A stretch of DNA of 64,000 nucleotides. It comes from Actinoplanes auranticolor (GTDB lineage Bacteria; Actinomycetota; Actinomycetes; Mycobacteriales; Micromonosporaceae). Every line of letters begins with the position of its first letter. Position 1 is the stretch's first letter. The translations under genes were made by a program, and so were the position numbers. Under the pieces are notes generated by a model. It did not search any database. It had not been told where the DNA came from and saw only the letters and a program-made list of their open reading frames with translations. The stretch is taken from positions 62,001-126,000 of the forward strand of contig NZ_BOQL01000038.1 in NCBI RefSeq assembly GCF_018332655.1, read 5' to 3'. Below are positions 16,660 to 25,294 of the stretch, one piece after another.

Positions 16660-18444
16660 ATGCCATTGCTCGCAGGGCGCTACCGGCTGGACCGGCCGGT
16701 GGGCAGGGGCGGCATGGCGGTTGTCTGGCGCGCGCACGATCAGGTGCTGCGACGTACGGTCGCGGTCAAGGTGCTGTCGGCAGAGCTCGGTGAGGATCCA
16801 CCGGAGGACGCCGTCCGCAAGGAGGCGATGATCGCCGCCCGGCTGTGTCACCCGCACATCGCTGCGGTTCACGACTACGGCGAGACGCTGAGCGACGGCC
16901 GCCGGCAGCCGTTCCTGGTGATGGAGTTCGTCGACGGCCCGACCTTGGCGGCACGCATCACCGACGCGGGCCCGCTGCCGTGGCGTGAAGTGGCCACCGT
17001 GGGCGCGCAGGTGGCCGATGCGCTGGCGGCCGCCCATGACAACGCACTGGTGCACCGCGATATCAAACCCAGCAACGTCATGCTGTCCCGGGCCGGGGTG
17101 AAGGTCGTCGACTTCGGCGTGGCGGCAGGGGCCGGCGACGGTGTGGCTGACGCGTCCGGCCGGGTCTGGGGAACACCGGGCTATCTGGCCCCGGAGCAGC
17201 TGGAGCATGGTCCGGTTCTTCCTGCCGGTGACGTGTTCGCCCTGGGCGTGCTGCTGTTCGAGTGCCTGGCCGGCCATCCGCCGTGGCAGCCGGCGAAATC
17301 CGACGACGTCCTGACCGAGCGTGCCCGCGATCCGTTACCGGAGCTGCCCGGCCAGGACGAGCTGCCGGACGAGCTCGTCCGGCTGTATCGGCGTTGCCTG
17401 GCGTCCTCGCCGGCCGACCGCCCCGGCGCTGGCGAGGTCGCGAGCATATTGCGGGAGCTCGTATCGCCGGCTCCGGCTCTCCGGCCGCGGCACCTTCCCG
17501 CACCTCCGTCGACGCGGCCCGTGCCGGCCACCCGGGCGCACGCCCGGACGACCCGGCCTCGGCGGCTCGCCGCCCTGGCCGCGGCTCCACTGGCTGCGCT
17601 CGTCGGGGTCCTGGCCGTGCAGCTGACCGGAACGGGCAACCAGCAGCCGGTTGCCCGGGCGCAGCCGCCGGAGGACGATTCCGCCGCCGCGGCGGCCTGC
17701 AAAGCCGAGTACGCAAGCGTGCGTCTGCCGGACGGCTCATTCACCGCACGTCTGGCGGTCACCAACATCGGCGGTGGCGACCTGCGGGCCTGGTCCGTAC
17801 GGTTCCAGCTGCCGCAGCGTCAGCGTGTCACCGAGGTGGCCGGGGCGCGATGGTCACAGCAGAGCCGCACCGTGACCCTGACGGCGGCCGACCTGCTGCC
17901 CAGCGGCGCGAAGGTGGCGATGACGGTACGCGGTACCTTCGACGAGCAGCAAGATGGTGTGCCCGGCGCGTTCTCGGTCGGGGGTGTCCCGTGCACCCAG
18001 GCCGTCACCCGGGTGCGGACGTCCTCGACGCCCGGGCCGGCGGATACGGCCACCGCCGAGGACCACTCCGGTGGTCGTGGTGCTGCCGATGAGACGGTGG
18101 AGACGGACGATCCCGGCCGGAGTTCACCGTCGTCGACGGCCGCATCCGTGCAGGCGTCCCGCACGGTGACGAACGCGCCGGTCCCGGCGCCGCACCCTTC
18201 ATCCGGGCAATCCTCAGGACCGGTGGAGTCGTCGGCACCGGTCGACCCGTCGGGTGCCCCGAGCTCGCCGCCGGATGGCGGGGCATCCGGGTCGCCGCCG
18301 GCGCCGGCGCCGTCCAGCAGCGATGATGCCCCCGCCTCGTCGAGCCCGACCAGCCCCGGCGACGAAGCCGAGCAGCCTGACCCGGACGCGACGCCGCCGC
18401 GCGCAGAGCCGGGGCCGCGGGCGGAGCGGTCCGGTCAACGCTGA
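16660..18444 (+). CDS. Membrane Ser/Thr protein kinase with extracellular CBM2-like domain
   Basis: 594 residues. The kinase domain (about 1-270) is complete: GRGGMAVVWRAHD, Lys37 in VAVKVL, catalytic loop HRDIKPSN (D134), DFG at 151-153, and YLAPEQ in the activation segment. One membrane helix follows (about 303-322). The outside part (347-445) is bounded by Cys347 and Cys445 and has conserved Trp residues (AWSVRFQLP, ARWSQQSRTVT), matching a family 2 carbohydrate-binding module. A long Pro/Ser/Thr-rich tail (about 450-594) ends the protein. PknB-type kinases normally sense the envelope through PASTA repeats; here a polysaccharide-binding module replaces them. ATG 16660 follows CAGGAGTTGACG. 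Confidence 0.9.
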   Translation: MPLLAGRYRLDRPVGRGGMAVVWRAHDQVLRRTVAVKVLSAELGEDPPEDAVRKEAMIAARLCHPHIAAVHDYGETLSDGRRQPFLVMEFVDGPTLAARITDAGPLPWREVATVGAQVADALAAAHDNALVHRDIKPSNVMLSRAGVKVVDFGVAAGAGDGVADASGRVWGTPGYLAPEQLEHGPVLPAGDVFALGVLLFECLAGHPPWQPAKSDDVLTERARDPLPELPGQDELPDELVRLYRRCLASSPADRPGAGEVASILRELVSPAPALRPRHLPAPPSTRPVPATRAHARTTRPRRLAALAAAPLAALVGVLAVQLTGTGNQQPVARAQPPEDDSAAAAACKAEYASVRLPDGSFTARLAVTNIGGGDLRAWSVRFQLPQRQRVTEVAGARWSQQSRTVTLTAADLLPSGAKVAMTVRGTFDEQQDGVPGAFSVGGVPCTQAVTRVRTSSTPGPADTATAEDHSGGRGAADETVETDDPGRSSPSSTAASVQASRTVTNAPVPAPHPSSGQSSGPVESSAPVDPSGAPSSPPDGGASGSPPAPAPSSSDDAPASSSPTSPGDEAEQPDPDATPPRAEPGPRAERSGQR

Positions 18445-18456
18445 GGTGCTCCGTTC

Positions 18457-18894
18457 TCAGATCCGGGCGTGCAGTAGTGACCGGCCTATCCCGGAGCGAG
18501 AGCCGCGGCGGGCCGCGGGAGCAACGCCCACGACCGTGAACACGTCGCTGAGACGCGGCGCGTCCAGAGCGCGCATGACCGGCTGCGACGGTGCGACCAG
18601 GCACAGAGCCGCACCCAAGCTGCTCGCGCGCCGATGGGCCCGGATCAGCGCGCCGAGTCCGGCGTCGTCGACCGCCGACACCGCGGACAGATCGACGAAC
18701 ACCGCCGTGTGGTGGCGGACAGCCCAGGTCAGAGCATCGCGCAGGTTCGGCGTCAACGCGGCGTCGACCGGACCGCGGATGCGGACCACGGCGGTGTCCT
18801 CATGCTCCGACAGTTCGATCGCGGGCCGGCCGGCGCCCTCAGTGAACTCCGCAGCCCCGGTCACGACCGTTCGACCACTCTGATCCTCGGACAT
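18457..18894 (-). CDS. STAS-domain (anti-anti-sigma-like) protein with Asp at the phosphoacceptor position
   Basis: 145 residues. The STAS domain spans about 25-125 (AIELSEHEDTAVVRIRGPVD; AVFVDLSAVSAVDDAGLGAL). Family knowledge: anti-sigma antagonists such as SpoIIAA carry D-S-S-G, where the first Ser is phosphorylated by an RsbW-type kinase. Here the motif is D-D-A-G, so the Ser is replaced by Asp, which could mimic permanent phosphorylation. Start ATG 18894 with GAGGAGAGGGG upstream. Divergent from another STAS gene at 19099, with an exact direct-repeat site in between. Confidence 0.85.
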   Translation of the reverse strand: MSEDQSGRTVVTGAAEFTEGAGRPAIELSEHEDTAVVRIRGPVDAALTPNLRDALTWAVRHHTAVFVDLSAVSAVDDAGLGALIRAHRRASSLGAALCLVAPSQPVMRALDAPRLSDVFTVVGVAPAARRGSRSGIGRSLLHARI

Positions 18895-18957
18895 CGGAAC
18901 CCCTCTCCTCGTCCGACCACTGTCGCGCCCGGGTTTGGCAGCGGTCCGGCGCCGACG

Positions 18958-18972
18958 TGACGGTTGCATGAC
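18958..18972 (-). promoter_or_regulatory. GTCA-N7-GTCA direct-repeat site
   Basis: Plus strand TGACGGTTGCATGAC, exact copy with the preferred core. It is 64 bp upstream of the STAS gene starting at 18894 (usual orientation) and 127 bp upstream of the divergent STAS gene at 19099. Confidence 0.65.
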
Positions 18973-19098
18973 AGCCGGCGCAGCGTGTCCTGCGGCGTCG
19001 GGCCCTCCTTGTCACGCAACCGACATCCCGCTGCGTAACGTTCGCCGGACTGCCCGCGCATCCTGAAGGCGTCCATCCGAGCCAAGTTGAGGTGAACG

Positions 19099-19431
19099 AT
19101 GAGCGTCTTGGCAACTCCCGTCCGCTCCTGCGCCGTTTCCACTGTCCGGCTCGCCGTGACAGGCGATCTGGACATGGCGACAGCTCCGGCGGTGTCCGCG
19201 ACTCTCGACGCCGTGGCGGCGACCCGCCCGGACTTCGTCCTGGTCGAGCTGAACCGCTGCACGTTCCTCGACGCGGCCGGGGTCAGCTGCCTGCTCAGGG
19301 CGCAGACACGCCTGCGCCGTGACGCGGGTCGTCTCGTTCTGCTGGACCCCACGCCGCTGGTGCATCGGGTGCTGCGGGTGTGCCGGGCCGAACACCTCGT
19401 GGAGATGCACGGCACCGGTCACCGGGCCTGA
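19099..19431 (+). CDS. STAS-domain protein lacking the phosphoacceptor serine
   Basis: 110 residues, one STAS domain: VRLAVTGDLDMATAPAVSAT and FVLVELNRCTFLDAAGVSCL. The segment aligned to the phosphorylation loop reads D-A-A-G instead of D-S-S-G, so phosphorylation by an RsbW-type kinase is not expected at the usual site. GAGGTGAACG precedes the ATG. Divergent from the STAS gene at 18457. Likely a partner-switching protein that binds an anti-sigma factor encoded elsewhere; no RsbW-like ATPase is in the window. Confidence 0.85.
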   Translation: MSVLATPVRSCAVSTVRLAVTGDLDMATAPAVSATLDAVAATRPDFVLVELNRCTFLDAAGVSCLLRAQTRLRRDAGRLVLLDPTPLVHRVLRVCRAEHLVEMHGTGHRA

Positions 19432-19472
19432 CCGCCCCGCCGCTTTGCACGCCGGCGGCGGGCGCCGACGGG

Positions 19473-20303
19473 TCAGGCGAGCCGGCGTCCCAGCGAGGCG
19501 GTCACCCGGTCCAGGTAGATCGCGAGGACCACCACCGCGAGGCCGCCCTCGAAGCCTCTGCCGATGTCGAGCTGGGTGATGGCCCGGACCACCACCGCGC
19601 CCAGTCCGCCGCCGCCGACCAGACCCGCCACCACCACCATGGACAGCGCCAGCATGATGACCTGGTTGACGCCGGTCATGATCGACGGAAGGGCGAGGGG
19701 CAGCTGGACGTCGCGCAGGATCTGCCGGGGTCGCGCGCCGAAGGCGGCCGCAGCCTCCACCACCTCCGCGTCGACCTGCCGGATGCCGAGATCGGTGAGC
19801 CGCACCGCCGGGGGCACGGCGAAGATGGTGGTGGCCACCACGCCGGGCACCACGCCGATGCCGAAGAAGAACACCGCGGGCAGCAGGTAGACGAAGACCG
19901 GCATGGTCTGCATGAAGTCCATCACCGGGCGGACCACCGCGCGGACCCGGTCGTTGCGGGCGGCGAGGATCCCCAGCGGTACGCCCACCACCACCGCTAC
20001 CGCGGAAGCGACCAGCACCACCGCCAGGCTCTGCAGCATGTCGGTCCACAGGTCCATCGCCTGGACGAGCAGCAGGCCCGCGGTCGCCACCGGCAGCGCC
20101 ACCCATCGGCGTACCGACAGCCACGCGATGGCGACCAGGATGGCGGTCAGGAGCAGCGGGTGCGGCAGTACCAGCACCTGGTACATGCCGTTGAGCAGCT
20201 GGCGCAGCAGCTCGGCGACGGCGTCGAAGAAGCCGGCGAAGGTGGTCCGGAGCCAGTTGATGGCCGAGGTCACCCAGGCGTCGACCGGAACATCAGGAAC
20301 CAC
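19473..20303 (-). CDS. Glycine betaine/proline-type ABC transporter permease
   Basis: 276 residues, 6-7 membrane helices; the permease loop GARPRQILRDVQLPLALPSI (EAA motif) is present at about 190. It belongs to the ProW/OpuAB group of osmoprotectant importers. GTG at 20303, with GGAGCCGACG upstream, overlaps the end of the ATPase gene by 11 bp, showing translational coupling. Last gene of a three-gene operon running binding protein, ATPase, permease; together they should import glycine betaine or a related compatible solute using ATP. Confidence 0.88.
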   Translation of the reverse strand: MVPDVPVDAWVTSAINWLRTTFAGFFDAVAELLRQLLNGMYQVLVLPHPLLLTAILVAIAWLSVRRWVALPVATAGLLLVQAMDLWTDMLQSLAVVLVASAVAVVVGVPLGILAARNDRVRAVVRPVMDFMQTMPVFVYLLPAVFFFGIGVVPGVVATTIFAVPPAVRLTDLGIRQVDAEVVEAAAAFGARPRQILRDVQLPLALPSIMTGVNQVIMLALSMVVVAGLVGGGGLGAVVVRAITQLDIGRGFEGGLAVVVLAIYLDRVTASLGRRLA

Positions 20304-21129
20304 CGTCGGCTCCGTTCGTCCGCAGGTCGGCCACGAAGGCGGCCACGTAGTCGTCCGCGGGATGCGCGAGGATCTCCGCTCCGGTGCCGCTCTGCACGAC
20401 CCGGCCATCGCGCATGATCATGATCCGGGTGCCCAGGCGCAGCGCCTCGACCAGGTCGTGGGTCACGAACACGATGGTCCGGCGTCGTTCGGCCTGCAGG
20501 GCCAGCAGCAGCTGCTGCATCTCCCGCCGGATCAGCGGATCCAGCGCGGAGAAAGGCTCGTCCATCAGCAGGACGTCCGGCTCGGTGGCCAGCGCGCGGG
20601 CGAGCCCGACGCGCTGGCGCTGCCCGCCGGACAGCTGCGCCGGCCGGGCGTTACCGCGATCGGCGAGCCCGACCTGAGCCAGGGCCTGGTCGGCGAGGGC
20701 CATCTGCTCCTCCTTCGGCAGGCCCCGTACGCGCAGGCCGTAGGCGGCGTTCTCCCGTACGGTGCGATGGTTGAACAGGGCGAAGTGCTGGAAGACCATG
20801 CCGATGGTGCGGTTGCGCAGCGTGCGCAGCGCGTTGTCGTCCATCTCGCGCACCTCGTGACCGTCGACACGCACCGAGCCCGCGGTCGGTTCGATCAAGC
20901 GGTTGAGCATTCTCAGCACGGTCGACTTGCCGGAGCCGGACAGTCCCATCACGACGAAGACCTCCCCGCGCTCGACGGTGAAGCTGACGTCGTCGGCACC
21001 GAGGAAGCCGCCCTGTGCGGTCACCGCCGCCCGGCGTGAGTCTCCCTCGTGCGGAAGCCCGGCGAGCAGGGCGGCGGATGCGACATCGCGCATCCCGTAC
21101 ACCTTGGTGAGTCCGTCGACCTCGATCAC
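20293..21129 (-). CDS. Glycine betaine/proline-type ABC transporter ATP-binding protein
   Basis: 278 residues. Walker A GLSGSGKST (about 63), Q-loop VFQHFALFNH, signature LSGGQRQR, Walker B VLLMDEP and switch His in FVTHD are all intact. A 20-residue insertion (AALLAGLPHEGDSRRAAVTA) after VYGMRDV near the N-terminus is usual for ProV/OpuAA ATPases. The C-terminus stops at ADLRTNGADGGS, so the CBS tandem that senses ionic strength in OpuA is absent. GTG start overlaps the stop of the binding-protein gene in GTGA. Confidence 0.9.
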   Translation of the reverse strand: MIEVDGLTKVYGMRDVASAALLAGLPHEGDSRRAAVTAQGGFLGADDVSFTVERGEVFVVMGLSGSGKSTVLRMLNRLIEPTAGSVRVDGHEVREMDDNALRTLRNRTIGMVFQHFALFNHRTVRENAAYGLRVRGLPKEEQMALADQALAQVGLADRGNARPAQLSGGQRQRVGLARALATEPDVLLMDEPFSALDPLIRREMQQLLLALQAERRRTIVFVTHDLVEALRLGTRIMIMRDGRVVQSGTGAEILAHPADDYVAAFVADLRTNGADGGS

Positions 21130-22082
21130 GACGGGAATACCGCATCAACGGCCGGTTTGCCGTCGACGGTCGTGACGCCCGCCAGCCACTTCTCGACGAC
21201 GCTGCGGTTCGCCGCGATCCAGGCCGAGGCGATGTCCTCGGGCTTCTGCTTGTCCTTGTCGACCTGGTCGATCCACTTCGACGCGGTGACGGTGTCGACG
21301 GAGACCTGCGACAGGAACTTCTTCAGGTTGGCGTCGTCCTCACCGAGACCGGCGCGGGTCAGGACCCGGATCTGCCCCGCTCCCGGCCACACCTTTTCCG
21401 GATCGGCCAGGAAGGTGAGCTTCCACTCCAGGGTCATCCAGTGCGGGCTCCAGGCCAGGAAGGCCACCGGCTGCTTCCTCGCGGCGCGCCGGTCCACCTC
21501 GGCGAGCATGGCCTCGGTGCTGCTCGCGGTGAGCTTCCAGTCGCCCAGACCGTACGCGTCGGCGTCGATCGCCTTCTGGATCGTGGTGTTGCCGGGCGAT
21601 CCCGCCTCGATGCCGAGGATCTCCCTGCCGAACTTGTCGGCATGGGCGTCGAGGTCGGCCAGTGACTTGACCCCCAGCTGCTCGCTCACATAGCCGGGCA
21701 CCGCGGGGGCGTACTCGGTGCCGGTGAGGATCACACCGGCCACGTCGGCCTGCTTCTTGTCCAGCAGCGGCTGGAACGTGTCCTGCTGGCTGGGCCACCA
21801 GTTGCCGAGGTAGGCGTCGGCCTGTCCGGTCGAGATCGCCTGAGCGGCCAGGGGCACGGAGACCTCCTGCGTGCTGGTGCGGTAGCCGAGCTTGTCCAGG
21901 ATCTGCATGGCGATCGTGGTCTCGACGACGAGGTCCGCCCACGGCTGCTGCACGAAGCGGGCGACGTGTGTGTCCGCATCGGTGGATCCGGCGAAGTCGT
22001 CACCGGACTCGCCGCTGCATCCGGCGATCGCCGCACTCGCCAGCAGCCCGGCCGCGAGCACGGCGGAGAACTTCCTCAGCAT
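21126..22082 (-). CDS. Glycine betaine-type substrate-binding lipoprotein
   Basis: 318 residues. Signal peptide with lipobox AIAGC (about 17-21). The mature part matches OpuAC/ProX-like binding proteins: FVQQPWADLVVETTIAMQIL, AQAISTGQADAYLGNWWPSQ and AFLAWSPHWMTLEWKLTFLA, with Trp-rich motifs that in this family form the aromatic box for quaternary amines. Start ATG 22082 is chosen for the signal peptide. First gene of the osmoprotectant operon. Confidence 0.9.
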   Translation of the reverse strand: MLRKFSAVLAAGLLASAAIAGCSGESGDDFAGSTDADTHVARFVQQPWADLVVETTIAMQILDKLGYRTSTQEVSVPLAAQAISTGQADAYLGNWWPSQQDTFQPLLDKKQADVAGVILTGTEYAPAVPGYVSEQLGVKSLADLDAHADKFGREILGIEAGSPGNTTIQKAIDADAYGLGDWKLTASSTEAMLAEVDRRAARKQPVAFLAWSPHWMTLEWKLTFLADPEKVWPGAGQIRVLTRAGLGEDDANLKKFLSQVSVDTVTASKWIDQVDKDKQKPEDIASAWIAANRSVVEKWLAGVTTVDGKPAVDAVFPS

Positions 22083-22317
22083 GCTTTGCTCTCTTCCCTC
22101 GGGTCCGGACCCTTGCTGGTGGTCCGGTGCCACACGGTGAATAGTGGCGCCTCATCACGGTGCGTCACGGCCGTACGCCGCTCGCATCCGGACCATCTCA
22201 ACACGCTGCTGCCATCCTCACCGCGGTGATCATGACCCTTCCGCCACGACAAATCCGTTATGGAAGCACAAGAAGGGTGCTCATCTCGCATCTTCTTTGT
22301 CCAAAAGTGCAATAACA

Positions 22318-22332
22318 GTCATGCGGCTGTCA
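22318..22332 (+). promoter_or_regulatory. GTCA-N7-GTCA direct-repeat site
   Basis: GTCATGCGGCTGTCA, exact, 105 bp upstream of the Cys-rich protein gene at 22437 and oriented toward it. Confidence 0.6.
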
Positions 22333-22436
22333 TGAAACTCGCTGTGATGAAGCGTCGCGAGCCGTCGAAGGACCGTGCTCGTTCTCGCGTGAGGTGCCGC
22401 GCCCTGGGGTAGCCGGCACCAAACAACAGAACGGAG

Positions 22437-22850
22437 ATGACCGTGACGACCACGACCATGCCGATGCTGAAGACGTACCCGGCAGAGATCAACTTCGATC
22501 GGGAGAAACTCGCTGCCGCCGTCGACGCGCTGCTCGCGTGCAGCGAGGCCTGCACTGCCTGCGCGGACGCCTGCCTGAGCGAGGACATGGTGGCCGAACT
22601 GACCAAGTGCATACGTACCAACCTGGACTGCGCCGACATCTGCGCCACCACCGCCCGGGTGCTGTCCCGGCACACCGGTTACGACGCCAACATCAGTCGC
22701 ACGCTGCTGGAGGCCTGCGCCACGGCGTGCCAGGCCTGCGGTGACGAATGCGCGAGTCACGCCGACATGCACGAGCACTGCCGGGTGTGCGCCGATGCAT
22801 GCCGTACCTGTGAGCAGGCATGCCGTGATCTGCTGGCCGGAATGAGCTGA
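22437..22850 (+). CDS. Four-helix-bundle Cys-rich protein, copper-storage (Csp/DUF326) type
   Basis: 137 residues with 16 cysteines, mostly on helices in C-x3-C/C-x2-C spacing: ACSEACTACADACLSED, CIRTNLDCADIC, ACATACQACGDECASH, CRVCADACRTCEQAC. This matches cytosolic copper storage/DUF326 proteins, in which the thiols line a four-helix bundle that binds many Cu(I) ions. No signal peptide, so cytosolic. No copper exporter or CsoR-like repressor is adjacent; instead a stress-type direct-repeat site lies upstream. Role: Cu(I) buffering or redox protection. Confidence 0.85.
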   Translation: MTVTTTTMPMLKTYPAEINFDREKLAAAVDALLACSEACTACADACLSEDMVAELTKCIRTNLDCADICATTARVLSRHTGYDANISRTLLEACATACQACGDECASHADMHEHCRVCADACRTCEQACRDLLAGMS

Positions 22851-22880
22851 GCCGGGCTGCTCCAGCGGTGGTGCGCCGGC

Positions 22881-23870
22881 TCAGCCGGCGCGCCCACCGG
22901 TGTGCTCGTCGTCTTCCGGTCCGGCAACCGGAAGTGCGCCTCCGGAAGCCGGTTCCCGCCCTCCGCTGCTGCCGGCGCGACAGGCTTCCAGCTGGGCGCA
23001 GCAAGCGAGGCCCGCGAACAGCGCCACGCCGCCGGCATTGGCCCACAGCAACAGGGCCACCACCCCGGTCAGCGGTCCGTAGACCTGACTGAAGGACAAT
23101 CCGCTGCTGACGTAGCCGGCCAGCAACGCGGTGACCAGGATCCACAGCGACGTCGACAGCAGAACACCGGGCAGCAGCCACCGCCATGACGGCTGGCGAC
23201 GCCGTGGCGCCCAGCGGAACAGTGCTGCCACGGCAGTCACGGTCAGGGTCAGGGCTACCGGTACGTGCAGAACGGTCCAGATCCGCTCGAAGGGTGTCCC
23301 CCATCCGTACACCTGCTGCAGTGCGGTTCCGAACCCACGCCCGCCCACAACCATCAGGAAACCGCAGAACGCCGGACCCCCGGACGCCACCGCCAGCATG
23401 GCCGCACGACCGTACTTGTGGCCGGCCGGGCGGTCACGGCCGATGCCGTAGAGGCGGTTCGCTCCCCGTTCGATCTGCGCCATCGCAACGATCACCGCGA
23501 CCCCGGCCGTGAGCAGACCGATCACCAGGGCGGCCTCGCCGGTGTCGCCGGAGCCCTCATCGAACAACAGACGCCGGACCAGCGCGTCGCTGCGGCCGGG
23601 GGTCAGGGACAACGTCGTGAGGGCGATGACTCTGCCGCCCTCTGCCAAGCCCGCCTCGTCCGCCAGTCCGGTCAGGGCGATCAGCAGCGGCACCACGGCC
23701 AGACAGAGCAGCAGGGCCAGGGCCCGGGCGTGGCTGAAGCCGTCGCTGTAGCGCAGTCGTGCGAACGTGTCCCGCGCGAAGGCGCGCCACCCGTACCCGC
23801 GCACGACGCTGAGGGGCGAGCCGGCAGTGGCGGCCCGCGATGTCTCCGGCACGGATCGGCTGCTGCTCAA
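22881..23870 (-). CDS. YihY/BrkB-family membrane protein, TTG start coupled to sigma factor
   Basis: 329 residues with six membrane helices; ARDTFARLRYSDGFSHARAL and QIERGANRLYGIGRDRPAGH are typical of YihY/BrkB (formerly called ribonuclease BN) inner-membrane proteins, whose transport role is uncertain. No ATG or GTG fits well. TTG at 23870 overlaps the sigma-factor stop as TTGA and follows GGAGGTGGCCG, a near-perfect ribosome binding site, so translation is likely coupled to the sigma gene. GTG at 23852 is the alternative. The C-terminus is Gly/Ser-rich and polar. Confidence 0.8.
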   Translation of the reverse strand: MSSSRSVPETSRAATAGSPLSVVRGYGWRAFARDTFARLRYSDGFSHARALALLLCLAVVPLLIALTGLADEAGLAEGGRVIALTTLSLTPGRSDALVRRLLFDEGSGDTGEAALVIGLLTAGVAVIVAMAQIERGANRLYGIGRDRPAGHKYGRAAMLAVASGGPAFCGFLMVVGGRGFGTALQQVYGWGTPFERIWTVLHVPVALTLTVTAVAALFRWAPRRRQPSWRWLLPGVLLSTSLWILVTALLAGYVSSGLSFSQVYGPLTGVVALLLWANAGGVALFAGLACCAQLEACRAGSSGGREPASGGALPVAGPEDDEHTGGRAG

Positions 23871-25294
23871 CGGCCACCTCCGGCGCGTCCGGACCGGCGC
23901 ACGCGCGTACCGTCCGGGGCCCGGATCCGGAGTACGACCCGCCGCCGCGGCCGGCGGAGCCCGGCAAGCCACGGCCGGCGCGGTGGCCGCAGCGATACAT
24001 GTCGGGGACCGGACGTGCGCCTGCGGGCCTCGGCGAGGAACCGCGCGCGCCGGCCAACCGCCACTGTCCGGTCATCGAGCGCGTCCGCCGCGTTCCGGGC
24101 GACCGGCTGCGGCGACACCGGCTCCGGGTGCGCCACGGGCGTGCAGGGCAGCAGGCCGGTCACCCCCGCTCGGCGCAGAAGGCCGTACAACCGCTCGGGA
24201 ACATTCACTGCGGTCAGCGAGGCGCGCACGTGTCCGCAGGCACGAAGACCGTCGACCAGGGCACGCGCCGTGGCGATCTCGCCGTCCCGGGCGTGGCGCA
24301 GGTCCACGATCAGCCGGCGGGGCCGGTCACGCACTGCGGCCTCCACCAGCGCATCGCGCAGCCGCTGGGCGCCCTCACCGTCGATCACACCGCGAACGGC
24401 CACAACCGAGGTCCCCGAGGCCGCCGGATAGGTGGCAACCCTGAGCCGCGAGCCGTCGGGCGCTACCCCCGCCGTACCGTCCAGCCAACCGCGCAGCTGC
24501 CGCAGAGCGCCGTCCAGCAGCCTGGACACGTTCATCTGAGACATTCCCAGCTCAGCGGCGATGACGTCCTGGGTCCAGCCGTCGAAGAAGTACCGGTTCA
24601 CGAGGTGGCGTTGCCCGGCGGGCAGCCGGCGGACGCAGGCCCGCACCGTGACCCGATCAGCGGCGCACTCCAGCGCCCGGTCCTCGTCACCGATCAGGTC
24701 CTGCAGCTCGCAGGCATCGTCGTCGGCGCTGACGGGCCGGTTGAGCGAGTCGGTGTCGTACGCCGCTGCGGCCGCGAGTGCTTCGCGCACCTCCGCGGGA
24801 TTCAGGCCAAGGGCACTGCTGAGTTCGGTGACGCTGGGAGAGCGGTGCAGCCGCTGGGTGAGCTCGACTCGTGTCCTGCTCACTTCCAGATGCCGTTCCT
24901 GCAGGCGCCGGGGAACACGCACGTCCCAGCTCTTGTCCCGGAAGTGGCGTTTGAGTTCCCCGGTGATGGTGGGGACCGCATAAGCCAGGAACGGCCGGCC
25001 CAGGGCGGGATCGAAGCCGTCGACGGCCTTCACCAGGGCCAACGCCGCGACCTGGACCAGGTCGTCGATCGCCTGGCCGCGGTGGGTGAAGCGGCGGGCC
25101 AGGCGCTGGGCCAGGCCGAGGTGGTGCTCGATCGCACGCTCACGCGCGCGTCGGCGCTCGCCGGCCGGCAGACGTTCGTCGCGGGCCCGGCACAGCAGGG
25201 CCAGAGCTTTGTCGTCCGGACCGGCTTCGGCGCCGTCGGCGCCGGCCGGGCAGCGCGGATCCGCCGGTGCGGCAGCATGGGGAACAAGCGACAT
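23867..25294 (-). CDS. SigB/SigF-family sigma factor fused to a C-terminal STAS domain (copy 1)
   Basis: 475 residues. Sigma region 2 (about 45-120: DDLVQVAALALVKAVDGFDP, ITGELKRHFRDKSWDVRVPR), region 3 (about 130-205) and region 4 (about 223-272, with helix-turn-helix DVIAAELGMSQMNVSRLLDG) are complete. A STAS-like domain follows (about 283-385: SVVAVRGVIDGEGAQRLRDA, RLIVDLRHARDGEIATARAL), then a basic Arg/Pro-rich tail of about 85 residues. Normally sigma factor and STAS antagonist are separate proteins bridged by an RsbW-type anti-sigma. Here the usual D-S-S-G acceptor is missing (aligned segment EIAT). No anti-sigma gene is adjacent. A close paralogue lies at 31625-33406. Confidence 0.9.
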   Translation of the reverse strand: MSLVPHAAAPADPRCPAGADGAEAGPDDKALALLCRARDERLPAGERRRARERAIEHHLGLAQRLARRFTHRGQAIDDLVQVAALALVKAVDGFDPALGRPFLAYAVPTITGELKRHFRDKSWDVRVPRRLQERHLEVSRTRVELTQRLHRSPSVTELSSALGLNPAEVREALAAAAAYDTDSLNRPVSADDDACELQDLIGDEDRALECAADRVTVRACVRRLPAGQRHLVNRYFFDGWTQDVIAAELGMSQMNVSRLLDGALRQLRGWLDGTAGVAPDGSRLRVATYPAASGTSVVAVRGVIDGEGAQRLRDALVEAAVRDRPRRLIVDLRHARDGEIATARALVDGLRACGHVRASLTAVNVPERLYGLLRRAGVTGLLPCTPVAHPEPVSPQPVARNAADALDDRTVAVGRRARFLAEARRRTSGPRHVSLRPPRRPWLAGLRRPRRRVVLRIRAPDGTRVRRSGRAGGGR

